A model generated the notes under the pieces. It had not been told where the DNA came from, did not search any database, and worked only from the letters and a program-made list of their open reading frames with translations. From Chlorophyllum brunneum (Eukaryota > Basidiomycota > Agaricomycetes > Agaricales > Agaricaceae), in NCBI GenBank assembly GCA_963576785.1, contig OY756140.1:3906001-3970000 (forward strand): 64,000 nt of DNA, given 5' to 3'. Each line of letters starts with the position of its first letter. The stretch's first letter is position 1. The translations under genes and the position numbers were made by a program. Positions 49,425 through 61,588 of this stretch are shown piece after piece.

Positions 49425-50126
49425 CAATATCCCTTCTTTGACTTGTACCACCACCATTGATTTGCAAAACTCAATTATATGGTACCAGTCTACACTAAAA
49501 AGGGATATAATGCCTGTGTTACATTCAAATCTCTCTCCAAGAGAGCTTATGCCTGATGGCAATGGGGATGTCTTTGGGAACATCCTACATATTTTGTCTA
49601 CCTCCATTTTCTCAGCCTCTCTGGCTCTACCTCCACCTGGCATCCTGTTTCCTAGGATGCTTACCTCTGCTCTACCTGTTATCCCCAATATTCAGGATTA
49701 CAGTCACACGATTCCCCCATTGGTACTCAGCTGAAGTCCAGGAACCCTCCTGAGCTCAATCACTTCTCTATCCAGCGATATGGACAAGACTGTTCATAGA
49801 GCTTCAAAGCATACTTACCCCAATGGCAACCATTACCATTCTGGTGACAAGGATTGGGCTGAGCAAGTCAAAGAAGAACTTGAGGCCAAAGATGAGAAGG
49901 ATAATGACTCTGAAGGTAAAGGTGGGTCTGAAGAGATCTGTTAGGGAGGTTGGTAAGATTTCTGCATGGGTTAAAGCTTGCAGTATGTATAATATGAGCA
50001 GAGATGAGGGCCTGGTGTTTGGCCAAGCATTTACTGAATTAACAGGTATCTTGATGAAGGTGGGATGGCTCAAGGTTTCTGTCAATAAGCAAAAGAATGA
50101 CCTCCATGGTTAGATGGGGGTAAATT

Positions 50127-51758
50127 TTGGTAACATTGTTGTTAGAGCTGATGAAACTCCTCAGCCCGACAACTCTCCTCTTCCCCGAGCGAAGGGCAAA
50201 GGCCCCATGGCCTCCACCCTCACTCCTAACCCTAGGGACCCCACCCCTAAATCCAAGCCCCTCTTTCTCGAGGCAAGCAGACAACACCTGCATGGAGGTC
50301 ATCAAACAAATTATCAGTCCAGGTATCTCCAGTACTACTCATTCGGGTTTCTCTAATGATAGTACTTGGAACTCCAGAGGAAATGAAGTCACTCATTTGG
50401 GTTTCTCCAATGATGATGTTCAGATGATCTCTGAGGCAGAATTCAAGACTATATCTTATGCCAAGAAGGGTAAGTCCCATAAGACTTCCCCTAAATCAAA
50501 GAACACCACTACTGGATCAAAGGGAGTAAATAAACCCACACCCAAGAACTTACCTGCTGCAACAAGGAAACCTGCACCTGCAACGGCTTCTAAAGGACCC
50601 ACTCTGGCATCTAACTCCAAGGATTCTTATGCAGCAGTGGCTGCTAAATCCAAAAACACCCCTTCCACCTCCTCTGGATGCAATCCTCTCAAACTCTTGG
50701 AGTTTGTGAGCAAATTCCCGGAATTATCTTATGAGAAAGTTATGGCTATGTATGATGCCGCCTTTTCTACTTCCTCTTCCACAAACAAAAGATCTACCAA
50801 TAAACCTAGTAATATTTGCTCGACTCTCAATGACCCATTGCATGAACAGGTCATTATTCCCCTTCTTAACGGACCTAATGTTACCAATTTTGGATCCATC
50901 ATCAACTCCCTCAATGCCTGTCTCATCGCTGAGAAGTCCAAATCGAGGGTTATTGCCACCTTGCAGGGTAAGCAGGGCCTTATGGTCCACACCTCGGAGG
51001 TTTTGACCCCTGCTGAGCTTAATATAGTCAAAGCATGGCTCAAAGAGAAATTTGGAGGGATCACATCAGGTGAAGCATCTCTTCCTCAGTCCAAGTCATT
51101 CATGACAATCATGGATGTTAGTTACATCACCCCCTGGGGCATTGTCCTCACCAAGGCTGATGTGGTCTCCAGTGTTCAAAGCTCAATCTACTCAGATGTC
51201 ATGCAATTTGCCTTACAACCTCAGGTGCATTGCAACTCTAAACACTCAGACACTTGCACAGTGTGGTTTGAGATATGGGACTCTATAGCAGGGTCCAACA
51301 TTGTGAAGATTGAGGACAAGTTCCTTAATATCTATGGGAGCCTGTTCCATATTAGGAGAGCCAAGGCCAACTCTGGCATCCCATTTTGCACCAAGTGTTG
51401 CAGATGGGGCCACCCCCTGGTCTATTGCTATGCTAGATTGTTCACCTATGCTCACTGCAAAGGTCCCCATTCCACTGCCAACCACTGTGGCTTTGCATTC
51501 TGTTGCAAAGGTAATGAGAAGGTGGATCCCCCTGTCACTGCCACCCCTGCTGGAGAACCATGCCCTCATAAGGCTACATACTCCAATTGTGGCAAAGACC
51601 ATCTAGTCACAGATAGAAAATATCAGTTCTGGAAGCACTGCTTTGACTACAACTGGCATGCCAACAAAGCACTCAAACTTAGAGCCAACAAAGGAGTTCC
51701 CCACCCCCCCTCCTCATCATCCCTGGCTGGTCAAAGCCAAATGGCCCCCCATCAATGA
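50127..51758 (+). CDS. LINE copy C ORF1 (nucleic-acid-binding protein)
   Basis: Open for 543 codons; the first ATG is at 50151. Lys/Ser/Thr/Pro-rich first third, a folded middle (HEQVIIPLLNGPNV, LTPAELNIVKAWL, CTVWFEIWDSIAG), then a CCHC knuckle (CTKCCRWGHPLVYC) and a second Cys/His cluster (CPHKATYSNCGKDH). LINE ORF1 proteins coat element RNA and carry it to the target. The stop at 51758 overlaps the beginning of ORF2 (51755). A short open frame upstream (about 49780-49940) may be a piece of its true N-terminus or 5' leader. Confidence 0.8.
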   Translation: MVTLLLELMKLLSPTTLLFPERRAKAPWPPPSLLTLGTPPLNPSPSFSRQADNTCMEVIKQIISPGISSTTHSGFSNDSTWNSRGNEVTHLGFSNDDVQMISEAEFKTISYAKKGKSHKTSPKSKNTTTGSKGVNKPTPKNLPAATRKPAPATASKGPTLASNSKDSYAAVAAKSKNTPSTSSGCNPLKLLEFVSKFPELSYEKVMAMYDAAFSTSSSTNKRSTNKPSNICSTLNDPLHEQVIIPLLNGPNVTNFGSIINSLNACLIAEKSKSRVIATLQGKQGLMVHTSEVLTPAELNIVKAWLKEKFGGITSGEASLPQSKSFMTIMDVSYITPWGIVLTKADVVSSVQSSIYSDVMQFALQPQVHCNSKHSDTCTVWFEIWDSIAGSNIVKIEDKFLNIYGSLFHIRRAKANSGIPFCTKCCRWGHPLVYCYARLFTYAHCKGPHSTANHCGFAFCCKGNEKVDPPVTATPAGEPCPHKATYSNCGKDHLVTDRKYQFWKHCFDYNWHANKALKLRANKGVPHPPSSSSLAGQSQMAPHQ

Positions 51759-54700
51759 ATAATACACCCGACAATCAAGACAGACTCCCTCGCTCCTTTT
51801 TAAGTGAGTTGAAAGTTTGTTCTCACAATATTAGGAGGTCATATGGAGTAATGGGGACAGTTCTTGCACATAGAGGTGATATTGACCTCCTCCTCATTCA
51901 AGAACCCCCATGGAAATATCTCCACAACATTCCCTCCCCCATCTCTAATGACAGATCACCCCTTGTAGAGGGTCTGATCCATCCAGACTGGACCCTACTT
52001 TTGTACCCCACTATCACTGAAGAAGTCCTCCAAGTAGGACACTGGTGAATCCCTCATAGACTTTGACCTTAGCCTGAAGGGCCTGGTAGGGCAGTCAATG
52101 AAAATCACCAAACTTTCCCTTGTGTCCTTGTTTTTGCACACAATCAGCTTAAATGTCTCCAACCCTCTATCAGAAAGGACATCATCAATCATTGAGACCT
52201 CATGTGTATTTCATTATTTGCTGGAGGAGAAGAATCCTACTGCTCAACATATATAATGACAGCCGTAACACTGCACTCCACTTCCTCAAGGAGCACCTTT
52301 TTGAACTCCTGTCCTTTCTCTTAATAGGCAGCAACATCAATATCCAATCTGTTAGATGGGACCCTTCAATAGATCAACATCCTGTAAGTGCAGACTGTCT
52401 ACTTTTGGTCACTGAGGCTCTCAATTTGGAGAGATCAATTCCATCTGTTGCCAAGCCTATGTGATATGCTTTGGACCCCAATCTCCCAGATACAGTCATT
52501 GACCTTCTCTTCACATTGGGAATGCTTCCACACATCCCTACTCATTGCATCCAGGATGGCAATCAGTATAACTCTGACCATGCCCCCCTTCTTATTTGAA
52601 TTCCTATTCCCCATATGGATATTGTCATAGAGAGAATGATGGTTCCTAAGAGCTCTGAGGAAGAAACCAAATTCCTAATGGATATTACAGATGGGATAAA
52701 CAGCAAGAACTGGCTAATGAACACTGCAGATAAGCTGGAGAGAGCTGTAGTGGATTTAGGAGTTTTGTTTGACAGGTCATGGAATTGCAATGTGAAGAAG
52801 GTCAAGATCACCACCAGGTCCAAAACTTGGTGGAATGAAGAATGCTCAAGGGCACTGGTAGATCACCATGCAGACTGAAAAAACAAACAAAAGTAGAACA
52901 CTTTCTGCAAGAAGACACAGACTACCAAATATGAATATTTCAACAAACAGATACAAGAAATCTCAGTTGATAACCATTGCCCTTAGGATCTCATAAAGTG
53001 GACCAAAGGCAGAGCTCTCCCAGCCACTGAGGCCATCTGCCACAACGGATGACCCTGCCTTACAACAGACAGTTTATGGACTGCCCTTGACCACCATTAC
53101 AACTCTGCACAGGACCGTCCATTCAACACAAATATCCTTGAAGAACTGCCTCCACCAATTGGTATGGAGAATAGGACTTGGGTCAACTTCTCTCTCTTAG
53201 AGATGATGAAGTCACTCAAGGATACCTTGAATTCTTCTGCCCCCAGCCCAGATCACCTGTTCTGGTCCTATCTCAAACAGATTGTCACTATCAATACTTA
53301 CACCAACCTATTCCTGCATATCAGCTGCACCTGCCTGTTTCTTAGGCATTGGCCATTGCATTTCAAACAGTCAACTTCGGTGATTATTTCTAAGCCAAAT
53401 AAACCTGACTACTCTACCCCAAAGGCATTCCAACCCATTGTTCTCCTTAACACAATTGGCAAACTAATAGAGAAGATGTTAGCCAAAAGAATACAATTCA
53501 AGGTGGTGAAGTTCAAGGTCCTTTATCTGCATCAACTTGGGGTGATAAGACAAAGGTCCACAGAAAATGTGGGTCTTTTCCTCACCCACATCATCTGGAG
53601 AGCTTAGACAAAGAAAAAGAAAATGTTGGTCTTAGTATTTGATGTTGCCCAATTTTTTCCCTCCCTCAATTATGATCTCCTCACCAACATCCTCACACAA
53701 TAGGGCTTTCCCCCTCAAATTGTGGCATGCTTCAACAATTACCTAAAAGAAAGATGCACTACCTATCCATAGAACAACAAAACTTCTCCTGAATTTGATG
53801 CAGTGGTAGGAGTGGAGCAAGGCTCAGCCCTTAGCCCTATTCTCTCCACCCTCTATCTTGCTCCCCTCCTCTGAATATTTGATGTTTGAATGGAAGAACA
53901 CTGCAATAATTGGGATTTTGACATCTTATCTTATGTTGACAATGGTACCCTCATCGCCCAATCCCCCACTCTTGAAGACAACATCAAGATCCTATAACAC
54001 ATGTATAGTGAGATGGATGTCTCATGAATGATTTTGGTCTAGTCATCAAACACAGCAAATCTGAAGTCTTCTACTTTACCTGTGCAAGACAGAACTCCAA
54101 CCCTTCCATCGACTTGGGAACTCCCCTGCTCACAGGTTGTACCCCCCTCAAGCTGAAGACCCATTGGCATTACCTCAGTTTCTATTTTGACAGGATACTC
54201 TCTTTCAAAGAACATGTCCAATACTATTCTGCCAAAGCTATATTGTCTATCAAGGTGATGAAGATGTTAGGCAACTCTGTTCGTAGCCTTTTCCCCCACA
54301 ACAAGAGACTCCTTTATAGATCATGTGTTGTCCCGGTAGTGACATACAGTTACCGACTATGGTTTCATGATCAATCCCACACTAAGGGAACTTGTGAAAT
54401 CCTCAATAAAATGCAATATAGAGGTGCTCTTTGGATCACTGGGACATTCCGTACTTTACCCTCCAGTGGTGTTGAGTCCCTCACAGGGCTCATGCCCATC
54501 AAACTACATCTTCACAAGTTGGCTGAACAACAGATGTCAAGGTTTCACACTTTGGACAATAAACATGCACTGGCAAGATTGACAAAAGAGTATCATTTTT
54601 CCCCCCACTGACTTCACATCAAGAATTTCACAGAGATTCAGAAAAGAAAGATGCTTGGAGCTGTTATGGATGTTTCATGCCCCACCCCCAAGTCTCGTTA

Positions 54701-55650
54701 TGTAGAATCTTTTAACTCTGTTTCTAAGACTCTCTGGTCTGGACATAGGTTACTAGACTATTTTCCTACTAATGTATCTTTCACAGGATTCAACTGGGAC
54801 AACTCCTACCTCTCGAAAATAATTTGGGATGATGTAACAATGAACATGACAATGGACCCCAAGTCCATTATCATTGGCACAGATGGCTTGGTCCATCCCA
54901 ATCCTAACCCACTCACTAGCCAGTACATGGCCACAGCCACTATTTGCTACTTGGACAGAGGAAGTTCAACTATGAAGAGGCTTGGAGAGACCACATCCAC
55001 TGATATTGAACTAGTTGCACAATACTTAGACATCACCAAGGTTCTTGCCACAGATGATTATAATGAGGTTGAGTACATCCATGTGTTCACTGACTCCCTC
55101 ATGGCCTCTAGGCTTCTTCTTGATTACTCACCACACTCTTGTCAGCAGCAGTCTATTCTCACCTCAAAGGTGCTCATAACTTGGTTTAATAAATCAGACC
55201 AACACTGCCTTTTGTTCTATCACACTCCATCCAAATACAAATACAGGATTCAACAAGCCACTCACAACTGGATACAAATAGTCAGATGGCCTAACCAAAG
55301 TTGAAATCACTGAGTACCCAACTCACTTGACTTCCTATGCAAAAAGTCTGCTGAACACGCCATTCAAACATAGTAGGCCATGTTCGGTTTCAAGAAATAT
55401 AGTAGTAGCTCCTTCCTCCACCTTCCAGTACAAGCAAATGGGGCCTCTGCCTTACTGTCGCACATCAACTCTGGCCCTTGGATACAAGAATGCAGATACC
55501 AGCCTCAGCTCTTTGCACAAGCTTGTCGCACCATACTATGTCATGCCCCAATTGGAGAGTACCATCTAAGGTTCTTCCCTAATGAGGATCTATCATGCCA
55601 CTACTGTGACAACCAGCTGGTCCAAACCAGGTCACACATCCTCTACTAGT
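51755..55650 (+). pseudogene. LINE copy C ORF2 (endonuclease, reverse transcriptase, RNase H), broken
   Basis: An APE-type endonuclease opens it (LKVCSHNIRRSYGVMG, DIDLLLIQEPPWKY). Reverse transcriptase follows (SVIISKPNKPDYS at about 53380, then QGSALSPILSTLYLAP, and SYVDNGT at about 53930 where the second catalytic Asp is Asn), then RNase H (IIIGTDGLVHPNPN, HVFTDSLMASRLL at 54870-55110) and the Cys/His cluster (CHYCDNQLVQTRSHILY). At least ten stops or frame changes are present (for example 52046, 53605, 53866, 54609, 55302). ORF1 stop and ORF2 start overlap, suggesting reinitiation in the active ancestor. Confidence 0.88.
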
Positions 55651-56290
55651 GTCAAAACATTCATCACTACTATGGTGTCGATACCATCAAGAAGTTTGTC
55701 AATTTCTTACATTGCAATCCTACTGCATTCAGCTTCCCTCCAGAACCTGATCACTCTCGTATTTGCACTGGTTCAATACCCCCATTGCATTATCATCAAG
55801 CCTATCAGAGGTTTAGGTCCACACCCATATGAGTCCTTTCCTTTCTTAAATTTTTTTTTTGCTCTCCTGGTTATGGACTTCACAATTCATTTCTCTATCT
55901 CTCTCACTCCCACTTGTCTACTATTTTATGATAGTTTTCATTCAAATTTCATCATTCCCATGGTGTCTGGGCTATGCCCCTCCACACGCTAGTACCATTT
56001 GCTGTTCCCTCTTGTGTTTGCGAGTCAATAGTTCCTTTTCTATCAATTTCTCTCTCTCACTCTCTCTCTTCTGACTTCCTGTTACCCCCTTTTTCCCGCT
56101 GTTCAACTCAGGTACCAAATTTCTCTCTAGTGTATGCACTAGATGGTGTCAAGTCTCATAGGGTTAGTTCATTTTTAGTTTTCTTTCCTTGCTCCAAACA
56201 TTCTGTATGTTCTGCCTTTGTATGTATGTATATGCAGACTGTAATTGGGCATTGCTATATAAATTGTTGATTAAAAAAAAAAAAAAAAAA

Positions 56291-56301
56291 GTCTAGGGTG
56301 T
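56291..56301 (+). repeat. Target-site duplication, right side of LINE copy C
   Basis: GTCTAGGGTGT, exact copy of 49414-49424. Confidence 0.9.
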
Positions 56302-57171
56302 AGTGGATATAGTGTGAGGTGCATCAGGTATAGTGATCTCTTGTAATGCAAGGTTTGTTGTTCATAATTGTTACTTTTTACCCCCCTTTTTATAGGTTTT
56401 GTCCTTGAAATCTTGTCTAAAAATTCCTGAACTACCTCCTTAGCATTTTCCAGTTTGACTCATCCTCCCATGTGTCTTCCTCAGAGATATAACCCTTCCA
56501 GTATACTAGGAATTGATTTTGCCATCCTCTTGTGCAGTGTCCTCAGATCTTTTCTACTTTGTACTGCTCTTTATCATTAATGATCTTGGGCATCAGTGGT
56601 GGTGGGGTATACTGGCTGTTGAACTCAGGTTTCTAATAGGGAGAGAGGAGTCTGCTGTTAAACATATCATGTATTGCCCATGTAATTCCAGTTGGTAACT
56701 TGTTTCACCTATTTTTGCTTTTATTTGGAACGGTCCATAACATTTGTGATCTAACTCCTTGGTTGGTCTTGTTGTCCTGATGTTGCTTGCTTTGAGCCAT
56801 ACTTGTTTTCCTGAAATATACTCATGTTCTGGTTTGGTACTACTACATTTCTTCATTTGTATTTGACTGTGTTGTAGTATCTTGATTACCTCTTGTCACA
56901 TGTTCTGTAACTCCTGTATTCATTCCATAATTGCAGGTGCCTTGGTAACATTCATTATATCTCCTTTCCAGGGGTGTCTTCCATAAACTATTTTGAATGG
57001 CAAGTATCCCATGGCAGTGTGGGTTTTGTCATTGTATTGGAATTCCACTATGGCTAACCATTTTTTCCAGTTGTTCTGCATATGGTTTATTACATTTCTG
57101 AGATATGATTTGACCTCCTAGTTGATGTGTTCCATTTGACTGTCAGTTTGTGGGTGGTATACCATGGATAG
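56302..57171 (-). pseudogene. Chromovirus integrase C-terminal part and chromodomain
   Basis: Minus-strand reading gives MVYHPQTDSQMEHINQEV (end of the integrase core), WKKWLAIVEFQYND and LPFKIVYGRHPWKG, then the GPF-like C-terminal domain (KQVWLKASNIRT, KCYGPFQIKAKIG), and a chromodomain (YKVEKI, FLVYWKGYISEEDTWEDES at about 56490-56530). Several stops interrupt it. Chromodomains in these elements are thought to guide integration to chromatin with particular histone marks. Confidence 0.85.
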
Positions 57172-59128
57172 ATTTTTTTTTTTTTTTTTTTTTGCATCAT
57201 CAATATTTAAAGCAGGGCTCAAATGCAGTCTGCCCCCTATACCTACTACAAGTATGATACAGGGCTCTCCAACCTACACCTAAAGAACTTTATTGATGGA
57301 GTAGTACATTAAACTACAAGCACATATGGACTAGAGAGTCCAAATGATAATACAGTAGAGAATAAATGGAGGAACTACTCAATGCAATTGATCAGTGCTC
57401 TTGCCCCTCTCCTCTGAACTCTTGTCTCCTCATAGCAACCCCAGATCCAGCCAGCTTTGAAGTAGTGGGCCCAGAATGAGCATTTTGGCTCATTTGCTAT
57501 GTGATCTCTACCATAGTTTAAGCAGTGGGCAGTGTGGGGGCACAGCACACCCTCAGGAGTGGTAGGGATGGGAGATTCAGCTTTGGCATTACCCTTACAG
57601 CATCCAGAAAGGAGACAGTGGTGTTCCACTCAGTGGGGACCTCTGCAATGGGGGCACTTGAGACTTTTGGACCTATAGGCAGAAGTCGGATGGCCCTATT
57701 TCTAGCAACAACTATACTGGGGGGTCCTAGGATTTGTATATGCAAGTTTGATGAGGCATTCATAACCACCAATATAGACATGTTTGCCAGCAAGTTTCTT
57801 GACAGCAGCTCCAGACTGGGAGTCCCAGACATCAAACCAAATAGTGGCTGAGTCTGAGCAGTGGGAGTTCTTCGTAATACGCAGGGTGTCCATGAGTTCA
57901 AGCAAAGGGAGGTGAGAGGCCATGAGTGCCTCAGTAATTTCAGCAACTGAAATATGGTGAGTAGCACCAGGGGCTTTGAAGGGAATGTCCAGGACCTTCA
58001 GATAGGACTTGGACCTAGGGAGAGCAGCTGCAACTGGGGTCTCAAGACCCAGAAGCTACTTGGCAATGTTGGCAATAAGGGTAATCTCATCAGTGGAAGG
58101 GACAGCAGAAGTGGTGACAGTAATACCACCATAAGCAAAGCATGCCCCATCTGCCTGGAGGGCAGACTTGGCATGAAGGAGGGTATTATTAGCACTTTTG
58201 ATGAGTACTGGGAAGTCAACATTAGTAGTCCTAGCATCAAGTGCTAGGAAAATTTGGCAGCGGTTGGGACCAGCAGTGGTAGAGCACATCTTGGGGGTGT
58301 ATTTAGGAGGTGATGTGGCAGCCCAGTGTACTGCTATGATATGGTCTGGGGGAAGGTAAGGAAATGCATTGGTCATGTGGACCAAAGTGGCAGGATCAGT
58401 AGTGGTAGCAGTAGCATAGGACTTCTTGGTCGGCACTGGTATGAGAGAAATAGGGACAGTGGGCACTGATGTGTATGTTGGCCTTGAGCAACATGGGTCT
58501 TGTGAGGGCCTAGGAGGGGGACCACAGAAGAAGAGAATGTGTGATATCCTCTTATTATGCATAGGGACAGGGGGAACTGGTAGGGTTACAGAGGGCTGTG
58601 AGATGCTAGGCATAGTCACATCACCACTTACTTCAGTAGATCCATGGGACAGAAAGAGGGGCTGTGAGAGGACAGGAGTAACTGGAAGGAAAGTCTGGGT
58701 TGCTACTTCCTGGCACAGAACAGCAATAGAGGTGTTTTTCCCAAGGTGGGAAGAGTGGAATGACCTTTCAAGGATTCCAAAGCAAACACAGTAGGAAAGA
58801 AAGCCACTGCAGGCATTGAGAGTGGAGGAGATATCTATTGATGAGATATCATCCACATTGCAGATCCAAGTGAGTGAGGCAAAAGCCCAACTAACATGTG
58901 GGGTTATATTGGACCGGGAAGAGGTCCAGTTGAATGGCCCATACTGACTGCTAAACCGGACAGCACATGGGGTAGAACTGGTGGGGGTCAAGGGAGGGAT
59001 GAGGGGCTCAGTTGATGATGTGGTAGGAGGAAGGGATAGTGCTTCAGAGGTACTAGACTCCATTCTAGCTTCAATATCTGCCTCCAATCCTGATGGTCTG
59101 GCAGTAGATCCTGTGGAGGAGGCTGCTC

Positions 59129-59140
59129 TGGCTCTCTTCT
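59129..59140 (+). repeat. Target-site duplication, left side of LINE copy E
   Basis: TGGCTCTCTTCT, repeated exactly at 60514-60525. Confidence 0.85.
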
Positions 59141-60513
59141 TTTTTTTTTTTTTTTTTTTAAATCAACAATTTATATAGCGGTGCTTGAACGCAGTCCGTG
59201 TGTACATACATACAAAAGTGAAATGTACAAAATGTTCAGAGTAGGGAAAGTAAACTATGTGTAAACTAACCCCTCAAGACTCGATGCCATCTAGCGCATA
59301 CACTAGAGAGATGTTTAGTACCTATGTTGATCAGCAAGAAAAAGGAAAAGAGGAATTTGGAAAGAGAGAGAGTGAGAGAGAGAGATTGATAGAAAGGAAC
59401 TATCTACTCACAATTACAAGGGGGAACAACAAACAGTACTAGCATGTGGGAGGGCATTTGCCCAGACACCATGGGAGAGATGGATTTTTGAATGAAAACT
59501 ATATATAAAATAGTAGACGAGCGGGGAAGGGAGAAATAGAGAAATGAATTTGAAGTCCATAACCAGGAGAGCATAAGAAAAAATTAAAAGAAAAAAAAGG
59601 ATTTACATAGGCACAGACCCAAACCTCCTTTGGACTTGATGACGATGTAACGGGGGTATTAACCCAGTGCGGATACAATGGCAGTCAGGTTCTGGGGGGA
59701 AGCTGAACGCGGTAGGGTTTTGACGCAAGAAATTGACAAAAGTCTTGATGGTGTTGGCACCAAAGTGATGATCGAAGGTGTTGCAACGATAGAGGATGTG
59801 TGACCTAGTCTGTACCATTTGACTGTTATAGTGATGGCATGATAGGTCCTCATTGGGGAAGAATCGAAGTCAAAACTCCCCGATCGGGGCATGGCATAGG
59901 ATGGCGTAACACGCTCTTGTGAAGAGCTGAGGCTGGTAACCATATTCTCATATCCAGGGACCGGACTTGATGTGCGACGGTAAAGCGGAGGCCCCATTTG
60001 CTCACACCGGGAGGTGGAGGAAGGAGCTACCACTGTATTTTTTGAATCCGAACATGGCCTGCCATATATAGATCGCTCGTTCGGCGGACTTCTTGCGTAA
60101 GTAGTCCACGGAGTTAGGGACTTGGTGATTTCTACCCCTGGTTAGGCCAGGCGACTGTTTGAATCCAATCATGAGTGGCTTTCTATATACCATATTTACA
60201 CTTCATTGGCGTGTAATAAAAGGAAAGGCGGTGCTGGTCCGACTTGTTGAACCAAGCTAGGAGTGCCTTCGATGTGAGGATGGATTGTCGCTGGCAGGAG
60301 TGCAGCGAACAATCGAGTAGGAGCCGAGAGGCTGCGATGGAATTGGTGAACACATGAATGTGCTCAACCTGGTCATATTCTGCGGTTGCAAGTACCTCAG
60401 TGATTCCTAAGTACTGTGCAACCAGTTCAGTATCTGTCGATGTAGTTCCTCCAAACCTCTTCATGATAGAGCTCCCGCCATCTAGGTGTCGAATAGTAGC
60501 TGCCGCCGTGAAC
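59141..60513 (-). mobile_element. LINE copy E, 5'-truncated
   Basis: Minus-strand 1.37-kb 3' part of the LINE: T-run, 3' UTR, Cys/His cluster (59603-59820) and the end of RNase H (HVFTNSIAASRLL, where the usual FTDS Asp is Asn; 60464-60183). It lies inside ORF1 of element D between exact 12-nt repeats. It keeps many CpG sites (for example GTCGAATAG and GCCGCCGTG near 60490), unlike its host elements, so it is young. Confidence 0.92.
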
Positions 60514-60525
60514 TGGCTCTCTTCT
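60514..60525 (+). repeat. Target-site duplication, right side of LINE copy E
   Basis: TGGCTCTCTTCT, exact copy of 59129-59140. The exact edge of E is blurred by shared bases. Confidence 0.85.
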
Positions 60526-60718
60526 GCTCATACTTCAGTTGCAATCTGGACTTGTCACTGGGGCCAGCAGCAGTCCCATAAAAGGACTCAGAGGTAATCT
60601 TCTCATCCCAGGGTAAGTTGGGAGTACTAATGTTTCTAGACATAGTGTAGCTAATCTCTTGTCCACATCAAGCACCTATCCAAAAGAGGAAGGTGGTAGT
60701 AAGAGATCAAGAAGGTGT

Positions 60719-61588
60719 GTGGATAAGTTTTGTTGGGTGCCTGTTGCTTGGCATAGTCATTTGACATCATTGCACATTTGAGGCCACCAATAACTTTGTT
60801 TAAGGAGTTTGATCATTTGGTGTTGTCCTGGGTATCCTACGTTTGTCTCATTGTGGTGTTGTCGGAGTATTTCTTGTTATATTTGGCTGTTGAATGGGAT
60901 GTATATTCTTCCTTTGAACATTAGTACTCTATCTGTCTCCCATATCTCCTCTGGTTGTTTCTTCTTTTCCTTCAGCCACTGTGTTTCCCTTTTTGTTTCC
61001 TTTCGTAGTCGGTGCTTCAGATCTTCTTCTTCTGAGACTTCCCAGATTTGTCAGATCCCAGTAATTGTGTTATTGTCAAATAAATGGTCAGGTAGTAAGG
61101 TGATATCGGTGTTGTCTTATATGGTATCAGTTTTGGTCAATCTTGATAAGATGTCCACTTTTGTGTTGGTTTTTCTGGGGATGTGTTTCAGTGTGTAATG
61201 GTATTCTTGTAGCTCCATCTGCCACCTCACTTGTCATCCTATGAGTTGTTGTGGTTTTCAAAAGTATTCCAGGTTCTTGTAATCGGTCCAAATTTCAAAT
61301 GGTTCATCAGCATCAAGTAGGTATTATCTCCAGGTTTTGATTGCTTTTTGGATGGCTAGTAGTTCTTTATTGTAGATCTGATAGTTTCATTCTGCAGGTG
61401 TCATTGTTCTTGAGTGGAATGTAATTGGGTGCCAATGTTCTTTCTGTTTCTGTAATATTACTGCTTCTACTCCATAGCCTAATGTCTACTTCCACTCTAT
61501 ATTGTCCCTTGTCTTGTGGCATAGCTAGTACCGGTTCACTTGTGACCTTTTCCTTGATTTTTTCGAAGGCTTGTTGCTATCATTCTGT
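60719..61588 (-). pseudogene. Chromovirus RNase H and integrase zinc-finger part
   Basis: Minus reading: QQAFEKIKEKVTSEPVLAMP and YRVEVD (RNase H entry, about 61500-61590), a decayed RNase H body, then YPGQHQMIKLLKQSYWWPQM and NDVK..LCQ (integrase zinc-binding region, about 60750-60850). The Asp-Asp part of the integrase core that should come next was not found between here and 57171. Stops are frequent. Confidence 0.75.

Larger units (their letters stand above)
49425..56290 (+). mobile_element. LINE copy C, full-length non-LTR retrotransposon
   Basis: A 6,866-nt element between exact duplications, with 5' leader, ORF1, ORF2 (endonuclease, reverse transcriptase, RNase H, Cys/His cluster), 3' UTR and poly(A). 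It is the only copy in the window with a 5' end, so it defines the family's length. CpG is nearly absent. ORF2 is broken by many stops and the catalytic motif is YVDN, so it is dead, while ORF1 is long and open. Confidence 0.93.
57375..60643 (-). pseudogene. ORF1 of element D, split by LINE copy E
   Basis: ATG at 60643 opens a frame that reaches the copy E insertion at 60514 and continues in the same frame at 59140, so the gene was intact when E arrived. It continues to 58056, shifts frame, and shows ATIWFDVWDSQSGAA, a degraded CCHC region with CPHCRGPH, and CPHTAHCLNYGRDHIA before the stop at 57375. These blocks align with the ORF1 of copy C (CTVWFEIWDSIAG; CPHKATYSNCGKDH), showing common descent. 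Confidence 0.75.
57172..60718 (-). mobile_element. LINE derivative D: ORF1-only, no reverse transcriptase
   Basis: The minus-strand element has its poly(A) tail at about 57172-57194 (plus-strand T-run), a short 3' UTR, and one ORF1-like gene, without any ORF2. LINE copy E interrupts it at 59141-60513. The 5' border is uncertain: ORF1 starts at ATG 60643, and TGGATA-like words at about 57163 and 60718 may be target duplications. Its last 40 nt resemble the tail of copies A-F, so it may have been mobilised by their enzyme (inference). Confidence 0.7.

Noticed and set aside
50247..51064. Minus-strand frames inside LINE C ORF1
   Set aside because: Shadows of the long plus-strand ORF1.
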